A DNA stretch of 64,000 nt. Source: Pontibacter sp. G13. GTDB lineage: Bacteria > Bacteroidota > Bacteroidia > J057. The stretch covers positions 4,484,501-4,548,500 of the forward strand of contig NZ_CP134696.1 in NCBI RefSeq assembly GCF_031851795.1, in the 5' to 3' direction. Position 1 is the stretch's first letter; each line of letters starts with the position of its first letter. The notes beneath the pieces are model-generated. The model did not search any database. It was not told the origin of the DNA and saw only the letters and a program-made list of their open reading frames with translations. Below, in pieces: positions 36,498 to 45,805 of this stretch. A program made the position numbers and the translations under genes.

Positions 36498-36532
36498 AAA
36501 AAACCGGCAAGCACTCGAAAGTACTTGCCGGT
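36498..36532 (-). terminator. Intrinsic terminator between bamA and ompH
   Basis: ACCGGCAAGCACT pairs with AGTACTTGCCGGT (one mismatch) around CGAA. On the minus strand it is followed by TTTTTTC. It lies about 25 bp after the bamA stop. Confidence 0.85.
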
Positions 36533-36556
36533 TGAAGTATGATGACTTGCTAATTG

Positions 36557-39070
36557 CTAGAATTGCTGTCCGATCATGAAGTGGAATTGAGAACCACTTA
36601 CATTCGGAGAAGTATCTGTCAATCGGTCGAATCCGTATGCCCAGTCCAAGCCGAGCAGACCGACCATTGGAAGCATCACTCGGATACCTGCACCAGCGGA
36701 ACGCTTCAGGTCGAATGGAGAATATTCGCGGAAAGAACCATACCCGTTTCCTCCCTCCATGAATGCAAGCACCCAGACTGGAGCAGATTGGTTCAGTGTG
36801 ATCGGATATCTCAACTCCGCAACCAAGCGATTGTAAATCGGATATCCAGCGTTGTTGTTGGTCAAACTGTTGTTCTCGTAACCACGCAACGGAAGAATTT
36901 CACGCCCATCGAACCCTCCGAAAGTCGATCCCATCAGACCAGCTCCACCGAGGTAATAGCGCTCAAATGGGGAGATGCCCAACTCAGAGTTGTACGCTCC
37001 CAGGTAACCAGCTTCGATCTTGGTGTTCAAGACCATATCTCCAACGATCCGGAAGAACCAGCTTGTAGAGAAGCGGAATTTCACGTATTCCAGCCATTGG
37101 TACTTCTGGGCATCAGTCATCTCGCTGTAATCCGTGTTATCGCTACGGAATAGAGAATATGGAGGAGTTGCCTCTACGGAGAAGTGGATTTGAGAACCGC
37201 TACGTGGATATAGCGGAGCATCGACACTTGAGCGATCCAGCGATTGGCGGAGCGTCAAGATGTTAATGTAGGCTGCAGGCTCTCCCTCAAATCCATTGAA
37301 ACGAAGTTCAGGATTGATGATGTCGTAGTACTTGTAACCAAGTGTCGTACGAGCTGTGAAGAAGTCATCTGGGAATTTCAGGCGTTGGCCAAAGTCCACT
37401 CCAACATTCAGAATGTTGTTTCTGGAGAAGAAGTCCGTACCGATGTTACTTTGGAATACCAGGTAAGAGGCACTTACTCCCAATGAGTTTGGCTTTTTAC
37501 CACCCAGCCAAGGCTCCTGAAAGGTAAAGGAGAAGTTCTTGTAGGTGGTACCGTTAAACTGCATAGACAAACTGACCTTCTGGCCGTCTCCCGAAGGTAC
37601 GGGTCTCCAAGCATCCGGCTGGAAAATTCGACGGGTAGAGAAGTTGTTGAAGGCAACGAGTACCGTACCGAGGAAACCACCATACAAGACATCGCCTGTA
37701 TTTGGGTCGGTAACTCGGGCACTCCATCCACCTTGCAATTGCAACTGGTCGGAAGCACGTTCTTCAACAGTGTATTTAATATCTACAGTCCCAGATTCAG
37801 GGTCAGGAATTGGCGCAACGCCGAGTTTCTCCTGATCAAAGAATCCGAGGTTGAGAATCTCACGCTGGGATCTAATGATATCGGAACGGCTGAACTTCTG
37901 ACCTGGTGCAGTTCGAAGCTCCCTCCGTACGACAAAGTCAGACGTTTTGGTGTTGCCTTCGATGATGACATTTCGGATCGTCGCTTGCGGGCCTTCTGCA
38001 ACGCGCATTTCCAAGTCAATGGAATCACCGACAACCGCCACCTCTACAGGGTTTAGGTTGAAGAATAGGTATCCATTGTCGAGGTACAGAGAACTAACGT
38101 CGGCACCATTTGGGTCCCCAAATAGGCGTTTATCGATTTTGGCTCTGGAATAGACATCACCTTTTTTGATTCCCAATGCAGTATTCAGGAATTCGGCATT
38201 GTATTTCAGGTTTCCAGACCAAGAAATATTTCTGTGGTAATAACGCTGACCTTCATCGACTCTCAGTACGAGGTCAACATGACGTTCGTCGAAGCGGTAG
38301 ATGGTGTCAAAGGTGATTTGGGCATCGCGATAGCCTTCTTCGTTGTAAGCTTCAATCAAGCCTCCTTTGGCATCGGAAAAGGTCTTGGGTACATATTTAG
38401 AGGTCGCCCAGAATTTCCACCAGCGTTGCTCATTGACTTTTTTGAGTTTGCGCTCCACCTTCTTTTCAGGGAAAACCTCGTTGCCTTGAACCACGATCTC
38501 GTTGATGTGGATCTTGTCCCCCTTGTCGATCCGGATGTTGACGACTACTCCATTACGGAGAATGTTGTCGGTTTCCTCGGTGATTTCGACAGAGGTATTG
38601 AAGAAACCCTTCTCTACGAAGAAGTTCCGAATGACCCTTTTGGCAGATTGCTTTTTGGATTCAGTCAGAATGGTTCCACGAATGAAGTTGATTTGCTCTC
38701 GGAGGTCATCCGCTTGTGCTTTGCTGACCCCTTGAAAGGAGAACTTGGAGATCCGAGGTCTTTCCTTGACGACGACGACCAAGAAGATTTTATCTCCTGC
38801 AATGTTGTCGGCACGGACGCTTACGTCGGAAAAGATATTCTCCTTCCACAATCGCTTGATCGCATCAGAAACCTGAATGCCAGGAACGGCGATCAAATCG
38901 CCAACGCGCAGTCCTGAGATACTCAGGATGGCGTTTTTGTCGCTATACTCCGCTCCTTCAACTTCTAGGCCTGCAAGCGTGTAAGTCTTGGCTTCCGCTG
39001 GGCCATCCTGAGCGAGCAACCCCGCATGAATGACCAAGAGGGAAAAAAACAGCACCAAAAAACGTTTCAT
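36557..39070 (-). CDS. bamA: Outer membrane protein assembly factor BamA
   Basis: 837 residues from the ATG at 39070. Signal peptide, then five POTRA domains (about 30-430) and a 16-stranded Omp85 barrel. The region GDIVRGYENNSLT-like (REILPLRGYENNSL) and the VRxF-equivalent block lie in the barrel, and the chain ends in Phe (GQQF), as expected for a Bam substrate. It folds and inserts outer-membrane proteins. The start shares its first base with the uppS stop (TGATG), so translation is probably coupled to uppS. Confidence 0.96.
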   Translation of the reverse strand: MKRFLVLFFSLLVIHAGLLAQDGPAEAKTYTLAGLEVEGAEYSDKNAILSISGLRVGDLIAVPGIQVSDAIKRLWKENIFSDVSVRADNIAGDKIFLVVVVKERPRISKFSFQGVSKAQADDLREQINFIRGTILTESKKQSAKRVIRNFFVEKGFFNTSVEITEETDNILRNGVVVNIRIDKGDKIHINEIVVQGNEVFPEKKVERKLKKVNEQRWWKFWATSKYVPKTFSDAKGGLIEAYNEEGYRDAQITFDTIYRFDERHVDLVLRVDEGQRYYHRNISWSGNLKYNAEFLNTALGIKKGDVYSRAKIDKRLFGDPNGADVSSLYLDNGYLFFNLNPVEVAVVGDSIDLEMRVAEGPQATIRNVIIEGNTKTSDFVVRRELRTAPGQKFSRSDIIRSQREILNLGFFDQEKLGVAPIPDPESGTVDIKYTVEERASDQLQLQGGWSARVTDPNTGDVLYGGFLGTVLVAFNNFSTRRIFQPDAWRPVPSGDGQKVSLSMQFNGTTYKNFSFTFQEPWLGGKKPNSLGVSASYLVFQSNIGTDFFSRNNILNVGVDFGQRLKFPDDFFTARTTLGYKYYDIINPELRFNGFEGEPAAYINILTLRQSLDRSSVDAPLYPRSGSQIHFSVEATPPYSLFRSDNTDYSEMTDAQKYQWLEYVKFRFSTSWFFRIVGDMVLNTKIEAGYLGAYNSELGISPFERYYLGGAGLMGSTFGGFDGREILPLRGYENNSLTNNNAGYPIYNRLVAELRYPITLNQSAPVWVLAFMEGGNGYGSFREYSPFDLKRSAGAGIRVMLPMVGLLGLDWAYGFDRLTDTSPNVSGSQFHFMIGQQF

Positions 39071-39813
39071 CACTGTTGGATTTGTTCACTGATTTTGCCG
39101 AATCTGCGTTCGCGGTTCTGAAAATTCAGAATGGCCTCATGAAGATCTTCCCGCCGGAAGTCAGGCCAAAGTTTGGGCATGAAAAAGATTTCCGCGTACG
39201 CGATTTCCCAGAGGAGAAAGTTGCTGATCCGGTGTTCTCCGGAAGTACGAATCAACAATTCTGGGTCAGGCGCATAGGATGTACTGAGGTATTGGCTGAC
39301 GAGTTCTTCGTCGATCTGGTCAGGTGAAATTTCCCCACTGGCAATACGCTTGGAAATATCTCGAATCGCCTGAGTCATGTCAGCGCGAGCGCCATAACTT
39401 AGGGCCAAGGTCAAGGTCATGCGCTTGTTATCCTTGGTGGTCTCCATCGCTTCAGCAAGCCTTTTTTGGGCTCTAGCGGGGAGTTGTTCGATATTGCCGA
39501 TGGCTCTGAGGCGGATACCATTGTCCATCAGGGTTTTTACTTCCTTTCCAATGGTCTCTACCAACAAGGTCATCAGGGCCCTTACTTCGGTAGGGGGCCG
39601 TCGCCAGTTTTCGGTAGAGAAAGCGAAGAGGGTGAGATATTCAACCCCAATCTCTGCGCATCCTTCGGCGGCTTCGCGTACTGCTGTGATAGCGTTTCGA
39701 TGACCGAAAACCCGCTCTGATCCCCGAGACTTGGCCCATCGACCGTTGCCATCCATAATGATGGCTATGTGCTTGGGAAGCTTATGTGGGTCAATCTGTT
39801 CCTTCCTTCTCAT
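39070..39813 (-). CDS. uppS: Undecaprenyl diphosphate synthase
   Basis: 247 residues from the ATG at 39813 (MRRKEQIDPHKLPKH). The catalytic block is HIAIIMDGNGRWA (Asp21), with FSTENWRRP and RTSGEHRISNFLLW also intact. The cytosolic cis-prenyltransferase extends farnesyl diphosphate to the C55 lipid carrier for peptidoglycan and O-polysaccharide. Followed by bamA with a one-base stop/start overlap, the conserved Bacteroidota order. Confidence 0.97.
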   Translation of the reverse strand: MRRKEQIDPHKLPKHIAIIMDGNGRWAKSRGSERVFGHRNAITAVREAAEGCAEIGVEYLTLFAFSTENWRRPPTEVRALMTLLVETIGKEVKTLMDNGIRLRAIGNIEQLPARAQKRLAEAMETTKDNKRMTLTLALSYGARADMTQAIRDISKRIASGEISPDQIDEELVSQYLSTSYAPDPELLIRTSGEHRISNFLLWEIAYAEIFFMPKLWPDFRREDLHEAILNFQNRERRFGKISEQIQQ

Positions 39814-39963
39814 CAACAGGATTCCTTTAGATCCGAACAAAAGTAATCAAATTGACCTCGGAACGAAAGCCATTTTCAGCTCAAACTTTGAAAGGTAGAG
39901 CAAAGATGGCTTAGACGGGTTGCATCAAGCGACATTTTTTTTCGTCAAATGATCCAAAATGCA

Positions 39964-39997
39964 AGAAGCCGCAAATGCCTGAGCATTTGCGGCTTCT
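39964..39997 (-). terminator. Hairpin after the porG-like gene
   Basis: Perfect 15 bp stem AGAAGCCGCAAATGC/GCATTTGCGGCTTCT with a CTGA loop. Minus-strand continuation TTGCATTTTGG is only moderately T-rich. It sits 18 bp past the stop, between this gene and uppS, so uppS is probably transcribed from its own start or by read-through. Confidence 0.7.
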
Positions 39998-40014
39998 CTA
40001 TCTTTGGAAAGATC

Positions 40015-40869
40015 CTAGCGAAATTGAGGACATTTTACCCAGTCCAGAATGATATTCAGACGAACTGCGGAGTAGATGTACCAATCAGCCTGCGTGCGAT
40101 CTCCACGGGCATATTCCTCCCCCAATCCATTGGGAAACTCAGAACGGTTGCTTCGGTCGGACAACGCAGCCGCAATGGGGTTTTGGCTACGGAGATCTTC
40201 CAAGTTGGGATACTCTCCACTCACGTCATCCAAATAGTCGGTGAAGGTTTTCCGAAATCCCGTTTCAACCTCCAGGTCGATCAAGCGAGTCAAGGCAAAT
40301 CTCAATCCTGCACCCATAGGGATGGAAAATTGAGTCAAGCTGTAGGACTCGGGGTATTGAACGCCATTGGGAGTACTGGCTAGGTGTTGGCCCTCGGTGC
40401 CCAGAGGCTGGAGGTCGTACCATTCGCCAGCGATTTGTGCCTGAGGATTGAATTGGAACAAAGCGATTCCACCAAACACATAAGGAACAAATGGAGGACG
40501 GAATTGATAACGGCGATCCGTTGCAATGAAGTCGAATACCACCTGGGCGCTCACTTCTGTGATAGTAGAACGGAAGCTCAGGTTCCGTGCGTTTCGCTCT
40601 GCGTCGCTGGATACTTCGTCAGTAGCCCCGATCCAACCCTGGAATACGGAGAGACGAGCCGACATGAAAGGATTCATGCGGTAGGATCCTTCGATGGCAA
40701 TTCCGGGTCTCGTGAATTTCACGGGGAAATCATCATCTAGATCTCCCAAGTAGTTGGTTGCCCCTGCTGAAATACCTACCCGGTAATACCCGTAGCGATA
40801 CTGAGCTGACAGGTCCTGTGTAAGAAAGGCTACACAGAGCAATAACAGTATGGACTTCAGTATCTTCAT
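40015..40869 (-). CDS. PorG-like outer-membrane protein (DUF6089)
   Basis: 284 residues. Signal peptide (about 1-22), then an eight-stranded barrel pattern starting YYRVGISAGATNYLGDLDD. This DUF6089 protein between nadK and uppS corresponds in position and type to PorG of Porphyromonas, an outer-membrane component of the type IX secretion system. The C-terminus is WVKCPQFR rather than a plain aromatic end. Involvement in type IX secretion is inferred from family and location. Confidence 0.82.
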   Translation of the reverse strand: MKILKSILLLLCVAFLTQDLSAQYRYGYYRVGISAGATNYLGDLDDDFPVKFTRPGIAIEGSYRMNPFMSARLSVFQGWIGATDEVSSDAERNARNLSFRSTITEVSAQVVFDFIATDRRYQFRPPFVPYVFGGIALFQFNPQAQIAGEWYDLQPLGTEGQHLASTPNGVQYPESYSLTQFSIPMGAGLRFALTRLIDLEVETGFRKTFTDYLDDVSGEYPNLEDLRSQNPIAAALSDRSNRSEFPNGLGEEYARGDRTQADWYIYSAVRLNIILDWVKCPQFR

Positions 40870-40935
40870 TTTGAAGAATTATTAGTATAGGTTGAATATC
40901 TCTCTTGAACGTCGTCTTTCGGCTTCACGATGTAC

Positions 40936-40966
40936 CAAAAGTACCAGTCGTAATTCTGAAAAACAA
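40936..40966 (-). promoter_or_regulatory. Candidate promoter of the porG-like gene
   Basis: On the minus strand TACTTTTG (40943-40936) fits the -7 box TAnnTTTG. About 20 nt upstream is only a partial TTTG match (ATTG/TTGT). The whole 40870-41185 gap (316 bp) shows nothing else; an 81-codon frame in it starts without ATG and has no protein character. Confidence 0.4.
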
Positions 40967-41185
40967 TACTATACAGTCTACCCGATAACATGAAATCTAC
41001 AAGTTTCACTACTGCTAAATTCCACAAAATCGGCGATTTGACCTTGTAATCTTGCTGTAAGACCCCCAAACGATCTTTTGGCAACCTTGAAAGTGTAGAC
41101 GTAAGACTCACCCAAGGCGTCCTCCATGTTTACATGTCGAACATGGATCATTACCCTACTGGATTGTTCTGCTTCTCGCTAGACG

Positions 41186-42073
41186 TCAATTTCGGGAATC
41201 GACCCCCCACATCAGACTTCGCCTCAAATTGTCAACATGCTTGGTGGTAGACATTCGAAGCAACCTCACCTTGAAGTCGGCTCTTTTCACTGCGATTGCG
41301 GTCCCAGCTTTCACCAACTCCGTCCGAGTATCCAATGCCACCATCGCTTCTCCTGACCGTGACTGTATCTCAAAAGAGACCACCCAGTCATCTGGAATCA
41401 CTACAGGGCGGACCGTCAGTGAATGAGGCGCTACCGGAGTGATGGCAAAAGTTGCAGAACTAGGAAATATGATGGGCCCTCCGCACGAGAGGCTGTAGGC
41501 AGTGGAGCCCGTCGGGGTCGCCACAATCAATCCATCTCCCCAATAAGAATTTAAGAACTCCCCATTGATGTAGGTGTGCACCGTGATCATCTCATTGGTT
41601 TTGCTCTTGTGGATCGTCAGATCGTTGATGCCATATGGATTTTCCCCAAATAATCCACCAGGCTCCGAGACCACGCTGAGCAAGGAACGTTTGTCGATGC
41701 GGTACATTTCGCGCTTAAGATCCTCTGTAGCGGAGATCAACTCCCGTTGTGTCACACTAGCCAAATATCCTAAGCGGCCAAAATTGACCCCCAAGATAGG
41801 TTTTCCAGACTTACCAGAAAACCTAACTGCTTCCAAAACGGTACCATCGCCCCCAAAGCAGTACAAAAACCGACAATCTGCCAAATCTTCCTTGGTATAG
41901 AATAGTTCGGTTTCCGATTCCTCCAAATATTCGGGGATGTGTTGCCTTAATTGCTGGAAATAGGTATGCAGTATCGAGAATGGGATATGCTTCCTTCGCA
42001 GATACGCAAAAAACTGGGCCAATATACCAAAATCCGTATTATCGGTAATGCGCCCAAATATGGCGATTTTCAT
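41186..42073 (-). CDS. nadK: NAD kinase
   Basis: 295 residues. FGGDGTVLEAVRF (catalytic GGDG), GVNFGRLGYLA, NDLTIHK and the DGLIVATPTGSTAYSLSCGGPI block are complete. It phosphorylates NAD to NADP. The ATG overlaps the stop of the upstream barrel gene by 4 bp (ATGA), giving the Bacteroidota order CBS - barrel - nadK - porG-like - uppS - bamA. Confidence 0.97.
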   Translation of the reverse strand: MKIAIFGRITDNTDFGILAQFFAYLRRKHIPFSILHTYFQQLRQHIPEYLEESETELFYTKEDLADCRFLYCFGGDGTVLEAVRFSGKSGKPILGVNFGRLGYLASVTQRELISATEDLKREMYRIDKRSLLSVVSEPGGLFGENPYGINDLTIHKSKTNEMITVHTYINGEFLNSYWGDGLIVATPTGSTAYSLSCGGPIIFPSSATFAITPVAPHSLTVRPVVIPDDWVVSFEIQSRSGEAMVALDTRTELVKAGTAIAVKRADFKVRLLRMSTTKHVDNLRRSLMWGVDSRN

Positions 42074-43533
42074 TTGATCTGAACCGTAGTATGAAGGTAC
42101 ACCCCACTTTGACCGAGGTGATTCCGGGAAAATTCGATCCTCAGCAACATATCATAAAAACCGATCACATTCAAGCCAACCCCGTAGCCGGTCAATAGCT
42201 GATCCTTGAATGTTTGGTCCTGATTGCTCGAACTCCAATCCCGAATGTATCCAAAATCTGTGTAGGTCGAAATAAATACGCCAAGCGGCATGTCCTGAAA
42301 GCGCCGGAAAGGTACAAAGCCTAAATGGATCGTACGAATGGGCATGACCGCAAATTTGAGCTCAAACTTGGCCATGGAGACTGACGTTCCATCCAGCACA
42401 TAAGGCTCGTAGCCCCGCAAGGTGTGGGATACTTCGCCCCCTTCTCGGCCTCTTGCTCCGATGAAACTCTTCTCGAAAAAGGGAAGGGTATCCCCTAAAA
42501 CTTGTATATGATGCAAGCCATAGGCAAGATTCCAACGCCTCGTCAATGGGAGATGATGCGCCCAAACCACTCCAACCTTTCCGAACTGAGTAGTGCCCAG
42601 TGATTCCGGCCCAATGAACTTGCCAAATACTTGGAGCTTGAACCCATTCAGTGGGTAGCTCTTGTAGTCTCGCTTGTCTACAAAGTATCGGAACTGAATG
42701 TGTGGGTAGCGATCATTTCCAGTGGGTCTGGATGAATAATTTACCCGCTCTCCATTCAAATTAAAGCTATAGAGACTATCGCTATATCGATAGGAGGAAT
42801 AGCCGATTTCCGCTTCGAGATATTGGTACAGGCTGATCCTGTGGCGAATTCCCACATAGCCTCTCAGCGTCCGTCGTAAGGGCTCGGTTTCTAATCCTCG
42901 CCATTGAACTTCCCCAGATTCTGTGCCCAATATCAGCTCTTGCTCAGATCTATAAGATCCTCCGAAACGGAGATCTAGTCTTGGAGTGCGAATGAAGGTG
43001 GGGCGGAGAAAATCGAATTCCAGCTTTTTGGAAAACCCCAGTTGACCTCGGACCAACAACCGTTCATTGTTTCCCCAGATATTCATCCACTGAACATAGC
43101 CGCCGTAGACGAATCTGTGGAAATCGGATGAGCCCAACGCTCCGAGAAAGTCAAAAGAATTTCGTTCTTCCAAGCCGATGGTCGGAGATCCCCATACATA
43201 CCATCGTTCTTTGAGGTGAACAAGGATGAATGCGAGATTGCGTTGTCGTTGGACTTGGATTTCTACCTCATTGAAGAGTTGGAGGTTGAAAACGTTTTGC
43301 TTGCTTCTAGCCACATAATCCTCCAGAAATTCTGATCTGATGGTATCGCCTTTTTGGAAGGTCATTTCGTCCAGCACTACCCAGTCCTTGGTCTTCTGGT
43401 TGCCCAAAAGCAGGATTTCCTGAATCACGACATATTCAGATTCTGGGGTCGATTGGCCCCAGCAAGGCAAGGTAAACCAACAAATTAGAGCAAGCCACAA
43501 GCACGTCTTCCAGTGTTTCCGCATATCATCCAT
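42070..43533 (-). CDS. Second BamA/TamA-like outer-membrane barrel with one POTRA
   Basis: 487 residues from the ATG at 43533 (MDDMRKHWK); ATG 43524 is an equal option. Signal peptide ending CWGQ, then one POTRA-like domain (YVVIQEILLLGNQKTKDWVVLDEM, about 35-110) and a barrel with many alternating strands and a conserved RGYEPYVLDGTSV region, like the Omp85 L6 loop block although VRGF/Y here reads LRGYE. The C-terminus is TTVQIK. It may be a specialised Omp85 protein; its cargo is unknown. Coupled to nadK. Confidence 0.8.
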   Translation of the reverse strand: MDDMRKHWKTCLWLALICWFTLPCWGQSTPESEYVVIQEILLLGNQKTKDWVVLDEMTFQKGDTIRSEFLEDYVARSKQNVFNLQLFNEVEIQVQRQRNLAFILVHLKERWYVWGSPTIGLEERNSFDFLGALGSSDFHRFVYGGYVQWMNIWGNNERLLVRGQLGFSKKLEFDFLRPTFIRTPRLDLRFGGSYRSEQELILGTESGEVQWRGLETEPLRRTLRGYVGIRHRISLYQYLEAEIGYSSYRYSDSLYSFNLNGERVNYSSRPTGNDRYPHIQFRYFVDKRDYKSYPLNGFKLQVFGKFIGPESLGTTQFGKVGVVWAHHLPLTRRWNLAYGLHHIQVLGDTLPFFEKSFIGARGREGGEVSHTLRGYEPYVLDGTSVSMAKFELKFAVMPIRTIHLGFVPFRRFQDMPLGVFISTYTDFGYIRDWSSSNQDQTFKDQLLTGYGVGLNVIGFYDMLLRIEFSRNHLGQSGVYLHTTVQIK

Positions 43534-43645
43534 CAGCTTGGGGAAGGCAAACGGGTTTTGGGCGTAAAATCGCCCAAAACCCGTCTGAGACTTCAATATA
43601 GCGGAAATAATTTGTTTCGAGAAGCTTTATGGGTGGAAGGCAAGA

Positions 43646-44311
43646 TCAGATGTCCAAATAGCGGATAAGTGCGTCGTAGTTGCGCTTATAGTCATCTGGA
43701 TTCAAGGATCTGTGGAATACATGAACCACCTGATACTCAAATCGATTGAAGCTGGAAACAATCCTTGAAAGATCCTCCACATTCAGCTTCAGGGTGATGA
43801 GCATATCCCCACTGCCTGGGACAGACGAAAGGTACAGGCTGAGTACTTTGGCACCCTCTGACTCTACAATTCGGCCGATCTCGGAAAGGACATAGCTATT
43901 GGCCGGTACTTGCAAAACCATCACCCCACCGGGGCTTTGGACTGCAAAAAGCTCAGAAAGCCCGGTCGCTACCTCTCGAATGGTGACCACGCCTACGTAT
44001 TGATCTTGATCATTTAGGACTGGGGCGACCTCGAGATTGAGGTTTGTCATGAGGTTGAGCGCATCATAGACATGGCTCCCTTCACGGGCAAATGCACCGT
44101 CCCATCCTCGGAACCGAATCTCCGAAACATTGGCCTCAGGATCAGGTGTGTCCAAGATTGCATCCTCAGAAATAATCCCAATCAATTTGCGCTCTTCCAC
44201 GATGGGAAGTTGGGCTAGGTGATATTCCCCCATCCATTGCATGGCTACCCCAGCCGAATCGGTGGGTTTTACTGGCATGACAAAATCTGAGAGAAAATCA
44301 CGAACGATCAT
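43646..44311 (-). CDS. CBS-domain protein with ACT-like C-terminus
   Basis: 221 residues. Two CBS motifs (about 1-120: AQLPIVEERKLIGIISEDAILD and VAPVLNDQDQYVGVVTIREVA), then an ACT-like domain (MLITLKLNVEDLSRIVSSFNRFEYQVV). It probably senses adenosyl nucleotides. Its place next to nadK is conserved in Bacteroidota. ATG overlaps the upstream hydrolase stop as ATGA. Confidence 0.87.
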   Translation of the reverse strand: MIVRDFLSDFVMPVKPTDSAGVAMQWMGEYHLAQLPIVEERKLIGIISEDAILDTPDPEANVSEIRFRGWDGAFAREGSHVYDALNLMTNLNLEVAPVLNDQDQYVGVVTIREVATGLSELFAVQSPGGVMVLQVPANSYVLSEIGRIVESEGAKVLSLYLSSVPGSGDMLITLKLNVEDLSRIVSSFNRFEYQVVHVFHRSLNPDDYKRNYDALIRYLDI

Positions 44312-45081
44312 TGTGCTACCGCTTGCAAATGTTTATCCAAAAATTTAGCGAGAATCTCATTGAACAACGCTGGCTGCTCCATCATGGCTGCATGTCCGCA
44401 TTTGTCAATGAAGTGCAATTCTGAGTTGGGCAACAGCTTGGCAAACTCGTGCGCCACCCGCGGAGGCGTGATATTGTCGTTGAGTCCCCAAATCAAAAGT
44501 GTAGGTACCTCAATATTGACGATTTCTGAGCCCATATAGTGTCGTTGGGCTGACCGTGCGATACGCAAGATTCGCAAGGTTTTGAAATTGTCATTAAGAA
44601 TATCGAACACTTCGTCCACAAGTTCTTTCGTAGCTGTTTCCTGCGAATAGAAAGTGTAGCCTACGCGCTCTTGAATGTACTCGTAAGAACTCCTTTTCGG
44701 GAATCCGCTACCAAGCCCTGTCTCGTACAACCCAGAACTACCCGTCAATACGAGTAATTTCACTTTTTGTGGGTGCGCTAGGGTATAAATCAACCCTGTA
44801 TGCCCCCCCAGAGAGTTGCCGAGAACGATCATGTCGTCTAGGCCCTTGAAGGTGACAAAGTTGTGCACAAATTCCGATAGGCCATCCACAGACGCCCCAT
44901 GTTTGGATTTCGTGTAAATGGGCATCAAGGGGATGATAACCCGATATTTGTCCGAAAAATAATCGATTACCTCTTCAAAGTTGCTTAGTGCACCGAATAG
45001 GCCATGCAACAGCAACAGCACAGGGCCTTGTCCCTGCTCCACATATTGAAACCCCTGCTCGTTCTTGATTTCGAAATCCAT
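44308..45081 (-). CDS. Alpha/beta hydrolase
   Basis: 257 residues from the ATG at 45081; an earlier in-frame ATG at 45123 would overlap the glutaminase gene by 31 bp. HGLFGALSNF, the nucleophile elbow GNSLGG (Ser90), acid in WGLNDNITP and His in CGHAAMMEQP form the triad. It resembles C-C bond hydrolases and MenH/BioH-like esterases, without a defined substrate. Coupled to the CBS gene. Confidence 0.88.
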   Translation of the reverse strand: MDFEIKNEQGFQYVEQGQGPVLLLLHGLFGALSNFEEVIDYFSDKYRVIIPLMPIYTKSKHGASVDGLSEFVHNFVTFKGLDDMIVLGNSLGGHTGLIYTLAHPQKVKLLVLTGSSGLYETGLGSGFPKRSSYEYIQERVGYTFYSQETATKELVDEVFDILNDNFKTLRILRIARSAQRHYMGSEIVNIEVPTLLIWGLNDNITPPRVAHEFAKLLPNSELHFIDKCGHAAMMEQPALFNEILAKFLDKHLQAVAQ

Positions 45082-45092
45082 GGGAACCGAAT

Positions 45093-45686
45093 TTATACAT
45101 CTTTTTGCCGGAAAGGCAGACATCCCACGTCCTCAAGCCAGTTCCGGATCATCAGTTCTCCCGACTCGGAAAGTATGGATTCGGGATGAAACTGCACGCC
45201 GACCAAATTATAGATTTTATGCCGAATTCCCATGATTTCTTCTGTATCGGTCTTGGCCAATACCTCAAGTTCATTGGGAATTTTGGCGGGGTCAATCACC
45301 AGCGAATGGTATCGCATGACAGTCATGGGATTGGGCAAGTCTCGAAAAATGGAACCATTCTGATGACGAATTTCAGAAGTCTTTCCATGTACCGGAACAC
45401 TTCCCTTCACCACCTCCGCTCCAGAAATGGAACCAATGATCTGATGCCCAAGACATACCCCCAAAACAGGAATCTCGGATTTGATTCGATCCACCAATTC
45501 CCTCGAAATGCCACTGTTGTCTGGATTTCCGGGTCCCGGCGAAATCAAGATCCCCGAAGGAGACTTCCCCACTAGCTCATCTACCGAAATCTCATCGTTG
45601 CGAAACACTTGAACAGGTACAAAGCGTTTGACCAGATCGACAAGATTGTAGGTGAATGAGTCATAATTATCTACAATGACAATCAA
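45093..45686 (-). CDS. Anthranilate/aminodeoxychorismate synthase glutaminase (TrpG/PabA)
   Basis: 197 residues with a TTG start (MIVIVDNYDSFTYNL). Class I amidotransferase triad: Cys78 in GVCLGHQ, and His and Glu in QFHPES. SPGPGNPDNSG is typical of the TrpG/PabA group. It supplies ammonia from glutamine to a chorismate-using partner (TrpE or PabB), which is not in the window, so tryptophan or folate synthesis cannot be told apart. Confidence 0.93.
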   Translation of the reverse strand: MIVIVDNYDSFTYNLVDLVKRFVPVQVFRNDEISVDELVGKSPSGILISPGPGNPDNSGISRELVDRIKSEIPVLGVCLGHQIIGSISGAEVVKGSVPVHGKTSEIRHQNGSIFRDLPNPMTVMRYHSLVIDPAKIPNELEVLAKTDTEEIMGIRHKIYNLVGVQFHPESILSESGELMIRNWLEDVGCLPFRQKDV

Positions 45687-45747
45687 AACTGAATCCGACC
45701 TTATCTGTTTAAATCACCCCAAAAATACTACCTATCCCCACCAAACG

Positions 45748-45781
45748 AAAAACCCACTTGCCGCAAAGCGAACAAGTGGGT
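45748..45781 (-). terminator. Intrinsic terminator after cvpA
   Basis: ACCCACTTG/CAAGTGGGT, 9 bp stem with a 12-base loop; minus-strand continuation TTTTTCG. It is 25 bp past the cvpA stop. Confidence 0.8.
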
Positions 45782-45805
45782 GATCTATCTAAGGCTTTCA
45801 ACTGG

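Noticed and set aside
36308-36556. Small plus- and minus-strand frames between ompH and bamA
   Set aside because: They overlap the terminator and the upstream region of ompH and show no conserved content.
40866-41111. 81-codon minus-strand frame between nadK and the porG-like gene
   Set aside because: No ATG start, no recognisable composition, and it contains a plausible promoter.
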